From Gymnothorax reevesii (Eukaryota; Chordata; Actinopteri; Anguilliformes; Muraenidae), in assembly GCA_029721435.1 (NCBI GenBank), contig CM056574.1, forward strand, positions 71,591,501 through 71,655,500: DNA of 64,000 bases, given 5' to 3'. Both the position numbers and the translations under genes were made by a program. Positions 1 to 11,897 of this stretch are shown here, one piece after another. Each line of letters begins with the position of its first letter. The stretch's first letter is position 1. The notes beneath the pieces are model-generated. The model was not told where the DNA came from. It did not search any database and saw only the letters and a program-made list of their open reading frames with translations.

Positions 1-1722
1 ATTGCGAAGCTTTTTTGGATTCATCGAACTTTGTATCTGTGGCGTCGCGGTGAATTTCGATGTTCCGCCATGAAAATGGAAGTTTATTTTATGAGAGTAT
101 GCTTTGGGAGATTTACATGAAACTTTACAGGCTTAATGATAGTCTAATTCCAAATATACCTATATGTTGATATTGAAGTGGGTGTGGTCAGGTGGATCTA
201 CAGCGCCCTCTTGACACGGCCATGTTGATATAAAAGTGCTTGAATGTTCATGAAATTTGGTCAGATCATTGCATTTGGTTTTCTGGGCAGTGCTGATTTT
301 TTTGAAATTTTTTTGGCCAAACAGGAAGTGAGCTATGAGTCATTTCCTGCGTTATTCCAAATTTTATGAACACACATTTGAAGGCCTTAGCATACTCGAA
401 AACTTGCAAAACTTAGCTAAAATTTTATTTGTCACATTGTCTTCAATTTGAAACAAAAATTGGCAGTAAATGAGGCATCATGGCTCTATAGCGCCCCCAA
501 TACGATTTTTAAAAGAATTACCCTTTTGAGGGTTTCAGCATGCTCAAAAACTCACAAAATTTTGTACAATTTTAAAGACCATCATTCCTATTACACTGAT
601 AAAAAATTTACAAATAGGCATGGCAAAAATGGCATTATAGCGCCCCCTGGAAAATTTCAAATAAGCAGCCCTCGCAGCCCGATAAACCCACATGTATGAA
701 ATTCAGTAGACATGTGGAATATGCCGAGACCTACAAAAAAAGTCTCTTGGTGCCATGACCTAGACCCAACAGGAAGGCTGCCATTTTTAATTGAAATTGC
801 AACTTTTTTAAATTTTTTTTGCCATTCACAGGTGTCGTACTTTAACGAACTCCTCCTAGAGATTTTATCCGATCAACTTAAAATTTGGCATATAATATCT
901 AAAAACCTTGCTGACATTAAATTGCGAAGCTTTTTTGATTTCATCGAACGATGCATCTGTGGCGTCACGGCGAATTTTGATGTCCTGCCATGAAACAGGA
1001 AGTTGCTTTCAATTCCACATACTTTGTGGGATTTGCCTGAAACTTTCCAAGCTTGATAAAATTGTCCGCCAAAGTATAGATATATGCTTATTTTATATCG
1101 AGAGGTACCAGGTGGCTCCACAGCGCCCTCTAGATATGGCCATGTTCAGATCTAAGTGCTTGAAAGTTCATGAAATTTGGTATGATCATTGCATTAGTCA
1201 TTCTCCGCAATTGTTAATTTTTTGAAATTTTTTTGCCAAACAGGAAGAGAGCTATGAGCTATTTCCTGCGTTTTTCCAAATTTTACGAACACACGTTTTA
1301 AGGCCTTAGAATGCTCCAAAACTTGCAAAACCATCCAAAAATTAGAACTGTCTTATTCTCTTCAATACATCCATCAATTGCCACTAAATGGGGCATAATG
1401 GCTCTATAGCGCCCCCAATAATATTTATAAAAGAATTGCTCTTTTGAAAGTCTAAACATGCTGGAAAATTTACAAAAATCGAAACACTCATGGAGCCCTG
1501 TATTACGATTACTGTGTTGTAGATTTTGTGCACAGGCAAGTCAAAATGGTATCATAGCGCCCTCCAGAAAATTTTTGCACTCCCATCAGGAAACCACATT
1601 GTACGAGGTCCAGCTGTGTCCAATGGCTCTGAATGGACACCTGCAGCCATCAAGATCTTGCTGCCACCCCAATGTGCACAGGGGGGGCGAGGGCCCTTTC
1701 AACGCTGCTTGCAGCTTTAATT
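1..1722 (+). repeat. Noncoding repeat block, copy A (Helitron-like, 3' part)
   Basis: AT-rich noncoding DNA made of degenerate subunits that share the phrases TCTATAGCGCCCCC, AACAGGAAG and a run beginning AAATTGCGAAGC (near 1 and again near 923). It ends in the hairpin module at 1688-1722. No open frame is conserved between copies, and the short frames here look like chance. The 5' end lies outside the window. The class is inferred from the termini, not from a protein. Confidence 0.7.
1688..1722 (+). other. 3'-terminal hairpin module, copy 1
   Basis: A short module of the form CGAGGGCCC, a TTCAAC stretch, the hairpin GCTGCTTGCAGC, then TTTAATT and an ATT run. Six copies occur in the window, always at the right edge of a repeat block. 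A GC hairpin just inside the 3' end is typical of Helitron-type rolling-circle elements; that assignment is inference. Confidence 0.7.
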
Positions 1723-4290
1723 ATTATTATTATTCTGCTGCGACAACGCATTTTTGAAGGCCTTACCATGCACGAAAACTCACAAAATTTTGCACACACG
1801 TCTCACTTGGTGAAAATTACAAACTTTTATTGTTTTTGTGCTTGGACAAGCCCCAGTGGCTCTATAGCGCCACCAAACACGCGGCAATTTTGGAACGCAC
1901 TTGCTCGGATTCTCATGAAATTCAACTGGGCTACAGCAGTCATAATATATTTTTTTGTCAATTTTTTTGAAATTTTATGCTGCACAGGAAGTGAGCTATG
2001 AGCCATTTCCTGCGTTTTTTCAGATTTTACGAACACATTTTTGAGGGCCTTATTATGCTCGAAAATTCACCAAACTTGGCTCATAAACTAAAATTATTAA
2101 ATACTTTGATTCGATATCTCATTTGGCACTAAGTTCGACATGGTAGCTCTATAGCGCCCCCTAATACATAATTGCATTTTTGAGAGCCTTAGCATGCTCG
2201 AAAACTCACGAAACTTTGCAGACCTATTAAGCTGGTCATACTATTTACTAAGATATAGGGTTTGAAGAAAAATGTGGCAAAATTGCATTACAGCGCCACC
2301 TAGAAAATTTCAATGAAGCAGCCCTCGCAGCGTGATTAATCTACATGTTCCAAATTCGGTGGACATATGTACTATGCCAAGACCTAAAAAAAAGTCTCTT
2401 GGTGCCATGACCTAGACTCAACAGGAAGTCCGCCATTTTTAATTGAATTTGCAATTTTTTTAAATTTTTTGCAATTCACAGGCATCGTACTTTAACGAAC
2501 TCCTCCTAGAGATTTTATCTGATCAACTTCAAATTTGGCATATGACATTGAAAGACGTCGTCGATGTTAAATTGCGAAGCTTTTTTGGATTCATCGAACT
2601 TTGTATCCGTGGCGTCGCGGCGAATTTCGATGTTCCGCCATGAAAATGGAAGTTGCTTTTATGAGCATATGCTTTGGGAGATTTACGTGAAACTTTACAG
2701 GCTTAATAATTGTTCATTTCCAAATATACCTATATGTTGATATTGGAGTGGGTGTGGTCAGGTGGCTCTACAGCGCCCTCTTGACACGGCCATGTTGATA
2801 TAAAAGTGCTTGAATGTTCATGAAATTTGGTCAGATCATTGCATTTGTTTTTTTGGGCTGTGCTGATTTTTTTGAAATTTTTCGGCCAAACAGGAAGTGA
2901 GCTATGAGTCATTTCCTGCGTTATTCCAAATTTTATGAACACACATTTGAAGGCTTTAGCATACTCGAAAACTTGCAAAACTTTGCTAAAATTTTATTTG
3001 TCACTTTGTCTTCAATTTGAAACAAAACTTGGCAGTAAATGAGGCATCATGGCTCTATAGCGCCCCCAATACGATTTTTAAAAGAATTACCCTTTTGAGG
3101 GTTTCAGCATGCTCAAAAACTCACAAAATTTAGTACAATTTTAAAGACCATCATTCCTATTACACTGATAAAAAATTTACAAATAATCGTGGCAAAAATG
3201 GCATTATAGCGCCCCCTGGAAAATTTCAAATAAGCAGCCCTCGCAGCCCGGTAAACCCACATGTATGAAATTCAGTAGACATGTGGAATATGCCGAGACC
3301 TACAAAAAAGTCACTTGGTGCCATGACCTAGACTCAACAGGAAGGCTGCCATTTTTAATTGAAATTGCAACTTTTTTTTATTTTTTTTGCCATTCACAGG
3401 TGTCGTACTTCAACTAACTCCTCCGAGAGATTTTATCCGATCAACTTAAAATTTGGCATATAATATCTAAAAACCTTGCTGACGTTAAATTGCGAAGCTT
3501 TTTTGATTTCATCGAACGATGCATCCGTGGCGTCACGGCGAATTTTGATGTCCTGCCATGAAACAGGAAGTTGCTTTCAATTCCACATACTTTGTGGGAT
3601 TTGCCTGAAACTTTCCAACCTTGATAAAATTGTCCGCCCAAGTTCAGATATATGCTAATTTTAGATAGTGAGGTGCCAGGTGGCTCCACAGCGCCCTCTA
3701 GATATGGCCATGTTCAGATAAAAGTGCTTGAATGTTCATGAAATTTGGTGTGATCATTGCGTTAGTCATTCCCCGCAATTGTTAATTTTTTGAAACTTTT
3801 TTGCCAAACAGGAAGTGAGCTATGAGCTATTTCTTGCGTTTTTCCAAATTTTACGAACACACGTTTTAAGGCCGTAGAATGCTCCAAAACTTGCAAAAAC
3901 ATGCAAAAATTTGAACTGTCTTATTCTCTTCAATACATCCATCAATTGGCACTAAATGGGGCATAATGGCTCTATAGCGCCCCCAATAATATTTATAAAA
4001 GAATTGCTCTTTTGAAAGTCTAAACATGCTGGAAAATTTACAAAAATCAACACACTCATGGAGCCCCGTATTACGATAACTGTGTTGTAGATTTTGCGCA
4101 CAGGCAAGTCAAAATGGTATCAAAGCGCCCTCCAGAAAATCTTTGCACTCCCATCAGGAAACCACATTGTACGCGGTCGAGCTGTGTCCAATGGCTCTGA
4201 ATGGACACCTGCTGCCATCAAGATCTTGCTGCCACCCCAACGTGCACAAAGGGGGCGAGGGCCCTTTCAACGCTGCTTGCAGCTTTAATT
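1723..4290 (+). repeat. Noncoding repeat block, copy B
   Basis: From 2571 to 4290 the sequence repeats 1-1722 at an offset of 2570 bases with few differences, including the same subunits, the same GCGCCCCC phrases and the same 3' hairpin module. The part from 1723 to 2570 holds further, more diverged subunits. No coding content was seen. Confidence 0.7.
4256..4290 (+). other. 3'-terminal hairpin module, copy 2
   Basis: Same module as at 1688, with GCTGCTTGCAGC followed by TTTAATT and an ATT run. Here the ATT run passes directly into the start of the next block body without the palindrome seen at the other junctions. Confidence 0.7.
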
Positions 4291-6730
4291 ATTATTATTA
4301 TTACTCTTAAAACTTTTCAAAGGGCAATTTCTCCCCTTTCCCAATGGTGAAAACGCGTCTAACTTACCGTATACGTTCGGCCCCATTCGAAATTTTATAT
4401 TTTTATGCAATCGCGCAGGTGCGACCCAAAGGGTGGAAAAAGCGCCCCCAAAAATCGTTTCAAAATTCCCCTAGGGAAATTCGGTTTCTTTGTCATTGGC
4501 CGACGAAATTCTGTATTTATGTGCTTTTTAACTAGGCATACAAAAAACTTCAATGGAGCCACGCCCTAAACCCAACAGGAAGTCGGCCATTTTGATTTGA
4601 ATTTTTGAATTTTAAAACGAGCTCCTCCTAGGGATTTCGCCCAATCGACTTCAAATTTGGTACAGATTATTTTGAGACCTAGCTGATCAAAAGCTAGGCT
4701 TTGCAGATCTTTAAGTCAAAGGGCGTGGCTGCTAGGGCGTGACAAATTTTTTTGACTTGAGGAAAAAAAATCACAACGCTCTCACAGCCGAACATTTGAT
4801 TTTAGAAGCTTCAAACTTGCTGAACATGATGAGGGCGCCGCCCTGAATGTCCTGATATATTAACTTGCCACTTTGCTAATAGCGCCCCCCTGTGGTAACA
4901 GGAAGTGACCACTCGTTACTTCCACTTCTACTGATGACACAACGTTGAACCCATCAACTTCATTCTACTTCTAAAACATGCAGAACAAGTTGCTGAAGCT
5001 ACATTATGATCGTTATATAGCTAAGAGTAATGGCGTCCGTGTGACAACGCGGTGACTTTGTATCCCTCGCCATGAAAATACATTTGGGATTCCCAATGCT
5101 CTCACGCCCACATGACTGTCGTAGCTTCAAACTTGCTGGACATGATCATTGCTCCCCCCTGAACATCCAGATACATTGAATTCCCTCTTTATTCCTAGCG
5201 CCCCCCTGTGGTAACAGGAAGTGACCAGTTATTGCTTTCACTTGTACTGATGACACATAGTTGAACACACCAACCTCATTCCACTTTTATTACATGCAGA
5301 ACAAATAGATGAAGCTACACTATGAATACTGTGAAGCTACGCATAATGGCGTCCGTGTAGTGACGCAGCGACTTTCCATCCCTCGCCATGAAAATACGTT
5401 TCGATTTTTGATGTCTTTAATAAACTTGTGTCATCATAAAAATTGATTGACAGGTCAAGGGTGTCAAGCTCTCACATCTGCTTAGGTCTTTGCCCTTGAG
5501 AGCAGCAAAATGCCTCGATAGTGCCCCCTTGAAATTTTCAAAAACCCCTCCCCTTAGAGGTTTTTTTGGGTTAGGAAGATGAAAATTGGTACACATGTGT
5601 ATTTGGCCAAGACGTACAAAAAAGTCTCTGGCATCATTTGTCTACTCCAAACAGGAAGTTGGCCATTTTGATTTTAACGTGTCATTTTTTCCTGATTTCC
5701 ACATATTGTATTTTAACGCACTCCTCCTAGAGATTTCATCCATTCATAACCAGATTTATTAATGAACATTGAAAGACCATCCTGATCAAAAGTTGTGCTC
5801 TGCTGGTCTGTAGGTCGGTGGGCGTGGCTACTAACAGGAAGTGACCAGTTTTAACTTTCACTTGTAATGATGACATATAGTTGAACCCATCAAGTTTATT
5901 TCCCCTGTACAACATGTAGAAGAAGTTGCTTAAACTACCTTACGAATGCTGTAATGCTTCGAGTAATGTCGTCCGTGTAGCGATGCGGTGACACTGGATC
6001 CCTCGCCATGAAAATACGTTTGTGTCTTTGATGTTCTTAATGAATTCGTATCATCATGCAAATTGATATGCTCGTCAAGGGTGGTGAGCTCCAACATCTG
6101 ATTGGGGCGGTGCCCATGAAGACAGCAAAATGCCTCGATAGCGCCCCCTTGAAATTTTGAAAAACCCCTCCCCATAAGGGTTTTTTTGGAAAAGGAGAAT
6201 GAAAATTGATACACATGTGTATGTTGCCAGTTCAAACAAAGAAGTCTCTGGCACCATTGCTCAATTCCAAACAGGAGGTCAGCCATTTTGATTTAACTGT
6301 GTCATTTTGGCCCGATTTCCACATATTGCATTTTAAAGAACTCCTCCAAGCGATTCCGTCCAATCAAATTCATACTTATTTCGGATCATCAAGAGACCAT
6401 GCTGACCAAAAGTAGTGCTCTGCATGTCTGTCGCTAAATGGGCCTGGCCGCCCTGGTTTCCCCATTTCAGATGCCTCGCCAAACACATTCGAGCTGCTCG
6501 CTCTCCCTCATACTTCATCCAAATGGGTTCAAAATTCCTGTACATGGTAAAAGCCCCACCCTGAACGCCTCGATGTGCTGCTAAACAATCTAGCTCATCA
6601 TGCCCTATTATGGAAACAGAAAATGCCACATTTTACGTTGAAATTGGCCGATTTGCTCAAAACTTCACATTTGTGCTTAGGGTCTGCCCCTGAATGCACC
6701 TGCCCAAATTTGGTTACACTCTGAGCGCCT
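4291..6730 (+). repeat. Noncoding repeat block, copy C, left part
   Basis: Starts with (ATT)n and a body that matches the starts of blocks D and E (a TTTCAAAGG stretch, then GTGAAAACGCGT). It then runs into tandem units of about 320 and 620 bases, marked by TAGCGCCCCCCTGTGGTAAC, CCTCGCCATGAAAATACG and ACAGGAAGTGACCA. A hairpin of the form CCCCT..AGGGG followed by a T run recurs. No gene is seen. The block is interrupted at 6731 by a LINE and resumes at about 9191. Confidence 0.7.
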
Positions 6731-9190
6731 TCTTTATTTATTTATTTATTTATTTATTAAGCTTTGACAGAAGTCAGGAAATGATCGCACAGGTGGCAAG
6801 GCACCTATTGTGAGGCAATCATCCCACAACATGTACAGACAATTGAACAATGAGAAGGAAGAAAAAAAAAAAAAAAAAAAAAAATCATATATACATAATA
6901 AAATAAGACAGTTTATCAGCAAGTGTAAGTAACATCAGAGGGACAGACGACAACGTGAACAATGACATTTGCCAACCCATGTACATGAATCATCAGAAGA
7001 AAAATAGTTGTTGAACTTTTCTGTATAAAAATGAAATAGCTTCGATTTAAAAGCAGCTGTAGTATCAGAAATTTGATAGAGGTGACTGGCATTCCACAAA
7101 TAAAATAATCTGTTAAAATATGAATGGCGAAAAGTTTCAGTCCTAAATTTTGGAATTTTCATTAAAAATGTATCCTCATTTTGAAATGAAACAAAATGGT
7201 TGCAGTTAATGTCATATTCCCCCTTCAAGCATTTGCACAAGAATACACAATCAAATATGTCACGTCTGTAGCCCAGCGGTAAAAGATCAAGCTTCATTAG
7301 TCGGGCTTTATAATTGCTATCAACACCATCATTATAACCAAGAATGTACTTAGTGGCTCTCCTTTGCACACCTTCAATATGAAGGAGAGATTTTTTTGAT
7401 GATACGGCCCAAGATTGGGTGGAGTATTCTAAAAGTGGTCTTATAAGCGAAATATACAGTTTTCGTTTTGTTTGAACTGAACACGTATGACCACAAGTTC
7501 TTTGAATTAATCCAAGCATGCGATTTGCTTTACTGACCAAGACATTAGCATGTGCATCCCATGATAAATTTGATGACACCACAATCCCAAGATCACGCAT
7601 GCAGTCGACTTTTTCAATTAGATTACCATTCATTGTGTAATGGTGAAGAATGGGAATTTGCTTCCTTGTAACGCTCAATAGTTTACATTTACCAGCGTTA
7701 AATCTCATGTCCCATTTACGACTCCAATCCAAGATGTTTTCTAGGTCGCACTGCAGGTGTGAACAGTCTTGCGTGTTTCTGATCTCTCTTATGCATTTAG
7801 AATCATCTGCAAACAAGGCAACCCTAGTCTCAGGACTTACACAGTCTGGCATATCATTAATATACAGCAGAAACATCAAAGGGCCCAAAATTGATCCTTG
7901 TGGAACCCCTGATTTAACGGGAGACCAGGATGATAGGGCACCATCGACAGCAACTCTTTGTTTACGATTGGATAAGTACGACGTAAACCACTTTAAAAGA
8001 TTTCCATGAAATCCGTATGTCTGGAGTTTATATAAAAGTAAGTCATGGGGGACGGAGTCGAAAGCAGATGAAAAGTCTAGATATAAAATATCAATTTGTC
8101 CGGACTGATCTAAGCATTTGCCAACATCATGAAATACCTGGATTAACTGAGTTGTTGTGGACCTACCCTTAACAAAACCATGTTGCAGGTGATGTAGAAC
8201 AGGCACTACATGAGGGTAGACAAAATCAAGTATGCACCTTTCCAGCACCTTGCTACAAATGCACATTAACGATACCGGTCGATAATTACTCACATTTTCT
8301 TTGTCAGATTTTTTATGGACTGGAATAACATTTGCTCTTAGCCAATCAAGTGGTAATTCTCCAGCTTGAAGAGATTTGTTAAAAAGACTACAAAGTGATG
8401 GAGCCAATTCACGAGCACATTCTTTTAAAATCCGAGCTGGTAACCCGTCAGGCCCATATGCTTTATTGGTATCAAGGTTAATCAAAACTGATTCAACTTC
8501 ATGGGCAGTAATCCTTAAATCACCCAAATGAACATGTTTGAAGACTGTTATATCCGGGTATGTTCGTTCTAAAGGCTGAGGGGTAAATAGGGATTGAAAA
8601 TACTCGTTGAACAGACTCGCCTTTGTGCTAGGATTGGAGGCAGTTTTCTCTCCATAAGCAACAAAACTGGGGACACTTTTTGTCTTTGTTTTACTCTTGA
8701 AGAATCCCCAGAAACGCTTTGGTGTCGTGGCAAGAGAATCACTGAGAACGTCCAAATACTGATTGTACTTGAAAGTACATACATTTTTTAATTTATTCCT
8801 TAGTTTGCGAAATTTTGCCCACAACGCTGGAGTATTGCGTTTTTTAGCAAGTTTCCGTGTGGATTGTACCTTGTTGCTCAGGTGGCGCACTTCACTGTCA
8901 ACCCAGGCAGGAGAATTTATATCCTTAATTACAGCAATGGGAATAAATTTGCTGACAGATGAATGTACAAGATCAAGCCAACTTTGCCAATTAACATTAA
9001 TATCAAGATGAAGAAGAGCAGAATGAAATGGCACTTTGTCCATGTGAGATCGTAGCCCGATAAAGTCAGCTCTTTTAAAATTGTACACGTTTCTCGCGCA
9101 TGTGCGGAGTCTGTTGACACGGGTTTGAAAATTGAACTGGATCACAGCATGATCACTGTCAAACTGACCAAATGTTACATGTTCTGGTGG
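6731..9190 (-). mobile_element. Non-LTR retrotransposon (LINE), 5'-truncated
   Basis: A minus-strand LINE inserted in block C. Comparison with blocks D and E, where the host sequence runs CTTCTTGTGGATGAAG, places the insertion between 6731 and about 9190. The 3' end is a tetranucleotide run that reads TTTA on the plus strand (6733-6759). A second internal A/T tract lies near 6858-6884. Only the last residues of the endonuclease survive at the 5' end. The lineage is in the CR1/L2/Jockey assemblage; I do not commit to a clade. Confidence 0.85.
6733..6759 (-). repeat. Tetranucleotide tail of the LINE
   Basis: A TTTA run on the plus strand at the 3' end of the minus-strand LINE. Simple tetranucleotide tails are common at non-LTR 3' ends and serve here as the boundary with the host repeat. 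Confidence 0.8.
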
Positions 9191-9202
9191 ATGAAGTATC
9201 AA
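6935..9202 (-). CDS. LINE ORF2 remainder: reverse transcriptase
   Basis: An uninterrupted 755-residue frame. Residues 16-20 (SDHAV) are the tail of the apurinic endonuclease domain. A linker follows with a PKRFWGFFKSK motif near 161-171. The reverse transcriptase spans about 245-510: GPDGLP (250-255), NYRPVSL (306-312), YLDFSSAFD (374-382), GVPQGS (432-437) and the catalytic FADD (464-467). The C-terminal part (about 560-755) ends in a Cys/His-rich tail. The first few residues, including the nominal start Met, come from the host repeat, so no native start is present. The endonuclease is missing, so the copy cannot act alone, but the absence of stops across 755 codons suggests a fairly recent insertion. 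Confidence 0.85.
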   Translation of the reverse strand: MILHPPEHVTFGQFDSDHAVIQFNFQTRVNRLRTCARNVYNFKRADFIGLRSHMDKVPFHSALLHLDINVNWQSWLDLVHSSVSKFIPIAVIKDINSPAWVDSEVRHLSNKVQSTRKLAKKRNTPALWAKFRKLRNKLKNVCTFKYNQYLDVLSDSLATTPKRFWGFFKSKTKTKSVPSFVAYGEKTASNPSTKASLFNEYFQSLFTPQPLERTYPDITVFKHVHLGDLRITAHEVESVLINLDTNKAYGPDGLPARILKECARELAPSLCSLFNKSLQAGELPLDWLRANVIPVHKKSDKENVSNYRPVSLMCICSKVLERCILDFVYPHVVPVLHHLQHGFVKGRSTTTQLIQVFHDVGKCLDQSGQIDILYLDFSSAFDSVPHDLLLYKLQTYGFHGNLLKWFTSYLSNRKQRVAVDGALSSWSPVKSGVPQGSILGPLMFLLYINDMPDCVSPETRVALFADDSKCIREIRNTQDCSHLQCDLENILDWSRKWDMRFNAGKCKLLSVTRKQIPILHHYTMNGNLIEKVDCMRDLGIVVSSNLSWDAHANVLVSKANRMLGLIQRTCGHTCSVQTKRKLYISLIRPLLEYSTQSWAVSSKKSLLHIEGVQRRATKYILGYNDGVDSNYKARLMKLDLLPLGYRRDIFDCVFLCKCLKGEYDINCNHFVSFQNEDTFLMKIPKFRTETFRHSYFNRLFYLWNASHLYQISDTTAAFKSKLFHFYTEKFNNYFSSDDSCTWVGKCHCSRCRLSL

Positions 9203-9387
9203 CTTATCATAACTCCTTCAGCTTTGTCCGATTCGCTCGTCCTTTCTCTCAGGTTGGGGTAGGCACTTGACCTGTCCAATGGCCGTGAGTGCACAGCAGC
9301 ACCCGTCAGGATCTCACCACAACCCCAATGTGCGCATGGTCGGCGAGGGCCCGTTCAACGCTGCTTGCAGCTTTAATTATTATTATT
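9191..9387 (+). repeat. Noncoding repeat block, copy C, right end
   Basis: Continues block C after the LINE, with the GGATGAAGTATCAACTTATC phrase shared with the ends of blocks D and E. It closes with the 3' hairpin module at 9344-9378 and an ATT run that touches the next element. Confidence 0.7.
9344..9378 (+). other. 3'-terminal hairpin module, copy 3
   Basis: CGAGGGCCC, then GCTGCTTGCAGC and TTTAATT, then (ATT)3 directly joined to the palindrome at 9388. This is the first of three head-to-tail junctions between a 3' module and a palindromic 5' end. Confidence 0.75.
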
Positions 9388-9416
9388 AGGTCTTCAAGAC
9401 GAATGTCTGAAGACCT
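9388..9416 (+). other. 5'-terminal palindrome, family H2
   Basis: Arms AGGTCTTCAAGAC and GTCTGAAGACCT around a GAAT loop form a hairpin with one bulged base. It sits between (ATT)n on the left and ATTGTTATTG on the right. The layout matches the palindromes at 16594 (H1) and 61439 (H3), although the palindrome sequences differ. Confidence 0.75.
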
Positions 9417-11897
9417 ATTGTTATTGTTATTGGTTTTAGATTTTGGATTATTATTATTTTGCTACCTCGTTTTTGTCCGGACGATTATGAAGTAACCACT
9501 GGATCGATTTGTATGAAACTTTCTGAAATGATAGCTTTCATGATGTCGTTGTGCATAACAGGGCCCGATTTTTGAATTTTTGCCCCAAAAAGGGGAGATA
9601 ACCCAAAACGTAAAAACCGTTCAATGGCAATATCTCGAAAACTATAAGAGATAAAAATATTTTGAAAAATTCCTCAGGTAGGTCTCATCATGTTCTACAA
9701 TTTTTTTGATATGACCAACTTCAGCCGGTATGCTCATTTTTCCGTAAAAAAATAAAAACTGAAATTCCGAGTGAACTTCCCGGTTTTGACCCCACCCGTC
9801 TTTAAAAATCTTCTTCTCCAGAACCGCAATACATACAGCTTTCTATTATATATCATTTTAACCTACATTGAGTGGACTTTAAAAATTGTGTAAGGCATTT
9901 TGAAAATCCAAATAGTTTTTGAGTTATCTCCCCTTGAACTTGACCCACGGGAAAAATTCGAATTTTCGGCTACATCTTCAAAGGGGCATAACTCGGACAT
10001 TTTTCAACCGATTTTGAAACTGATTTTTTCTTTGTGTTTAAAATATCCTGTTTAACAATCTGCTTAAGATTATTATCATATAAAAATTTTTAGGTTTTTT
10101 AATAAATAATTTTATACTCAAAAGTTCATTTTTTTCATGAATTTCATGATTCGTGAATTTTAGCGTCACAATTATGCATCGGACAACTTTATGTTCAACA
10201 TAACATCTGTAGGAAATTCAATTTTACATTTCATGTACTTTTTTCAGAACGATATCTCTTATAGTTTTTGAGTTATCTGACATTGAAGTTGGCAAGTGTG
10301 AGGAGAGCACACGTTCAAAGAGTCATATCTCAGCCAAAATACACCCGATTTCAAATCCGTTTGTTGCAAATTGTTCAGTATGGAGAGATCTACAATCCCC
10401 TTAAGAACCATATGATATAAAAGTTGATAGTTAAGTCGCAAAATGCGATGCGTACCCTACTTGCGACAGGAAAACTCTTAAAATGGGATAGAGTTAGACT
10501 GGGAGCCAGTCCCATGCAACTGCAAGGCAGCACAGAGAGACTCCCAGTCAGAGATAATTGAATTCAATTCAACAGTTGAATTCAATTTTACACATGATTA
10601 TTTTTTTCATAACTTTATCTCAAGATTATAGCTTGTTTCACAGAAAAAATTCATGTTCTGGTCATAACTGACAGTTTTCAAAAATATGCTTGTCTAAGCG
10701 TCCTCATAAAATGCTTGTCTAAGTGTCCTCAATTGAACATTTCGAAAATTTTACATAACATGAATATTTAAGTTCATCATTTACTCATTCACGTTCAGAA
10801 TGTAGGGTGTAATGTTCTCGGCCTTTTCCGGTAGTGTCACCCTAACGTAACCTGCTTCGCGGAAATCTTGAAACGTCCATTTTACTTCTGGTAACAGTCT
10901 CTTTCCAACCCTTCTTGCAACCTAGCAGACGGCCATATCTGAAGTTTCGAATTTGTTTAGGTGTGCTGCATTTTCCTATTGGCAGAAGGCGCCCACTGAC
11001 GACAATCTCTTTCCATATCCACTCATGCAGCCTGTGCAGACGGTCGCATCTGAAGTGCAGGCGGTAAAAGTGGCCTTTCACAGCCACACTATCAATGTTG
11101 TTGGTAGTTTCATCAGTCTCATGTAGTGATCGGTGTTTATCTAAAGTGTTATCGCCTCTTAACTGAAATACTAGTTATGAATATAAATTTAAAATCTTCC
11201 TTTTCTTTATTATTCAGATAAATTATTAACTTTTGACTCAATTTATTAACGTTTCCAGATAAATTATCCACTTTTTGAACTTTTCACTTAACAACCAGTT
11301 TTGAGCTCTTGATCAGTTTTGTAACAGAGGGGGGACAAAGCCTGGTGAATAATTGCTTTTTTCATTGTGTGGTAACGCCTATCATGCAATAAAAAAGTTA
11401 ATTATTCAACAGCTTTGACCTCTCTTATTGTAGAAACGTTATATTGAAAAAAATTTTCAGGTGTATTTAGGTGTGCTTCATTCAGCTATTTGCACCAGGC
11501 AAATTGCATGTTGCCACCTTGGGTTTGAATGTGTTGAGCGCCAACTGAACACACGTGTCTCATTTGAGCTTTCATCAAAACTTTGTGTACTGGCCGGTCG
11601 ATTTCTTTCTTATTTTTTTGTTATTTGTACTTCAGATTATTCTCCTGTTTACTCCAATACTGTTAACAGATAAATGTTCCATGTTTGTGTGTTTGTTTCC
11701 GAAATATGGAATACTAATACTTCAGCTAGTAGTGTTCCTTGGGGTCTAGATACTTGTGATTCTTGTTGCTGCTTTTGTCCCAATTGTCGCTAATTATCTA
11801 CAGTTGTAACTCCTCTTCTTGTTTTTACAGATTTTGAATCCGTTCATATTTGAAGAATATTTTTATTTTGTGTATCTTCAAATTCAACTCTTTCAAA
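9417..11897 (+). other. Noncoding leader of the Helitron-like element
   Basis: About 2.5 kb of AT-rich sequence with no conserved frame. A 9-bp inverted repeat, GACTGGGAG / CTCCCAGTC, lies at 10497-10505 and 10541-10549. A pyrimidine-rich stretch followed by TTTTTACAG ends at about 11830 and could be a 3' splice site ahead of the coding exon; this is weak inference. Nothing else could be assigned. Confidence 0.5.

Noticed and set aside
5535..5575. Hairpin plus T-run as bacterial terminators
   Set aside because: All context is eukaryotic transposons, and the hairpin lies inside noncoding repeat units, not after genes.
10497..10549. Inverted repeat GACTGGGAG / CTCCCAGTC as a regulatory hairpin
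   Set aside because: A 9-bp stem with a 35-base loop can occur by chance in 2.5 kb, and nothing else supports it.
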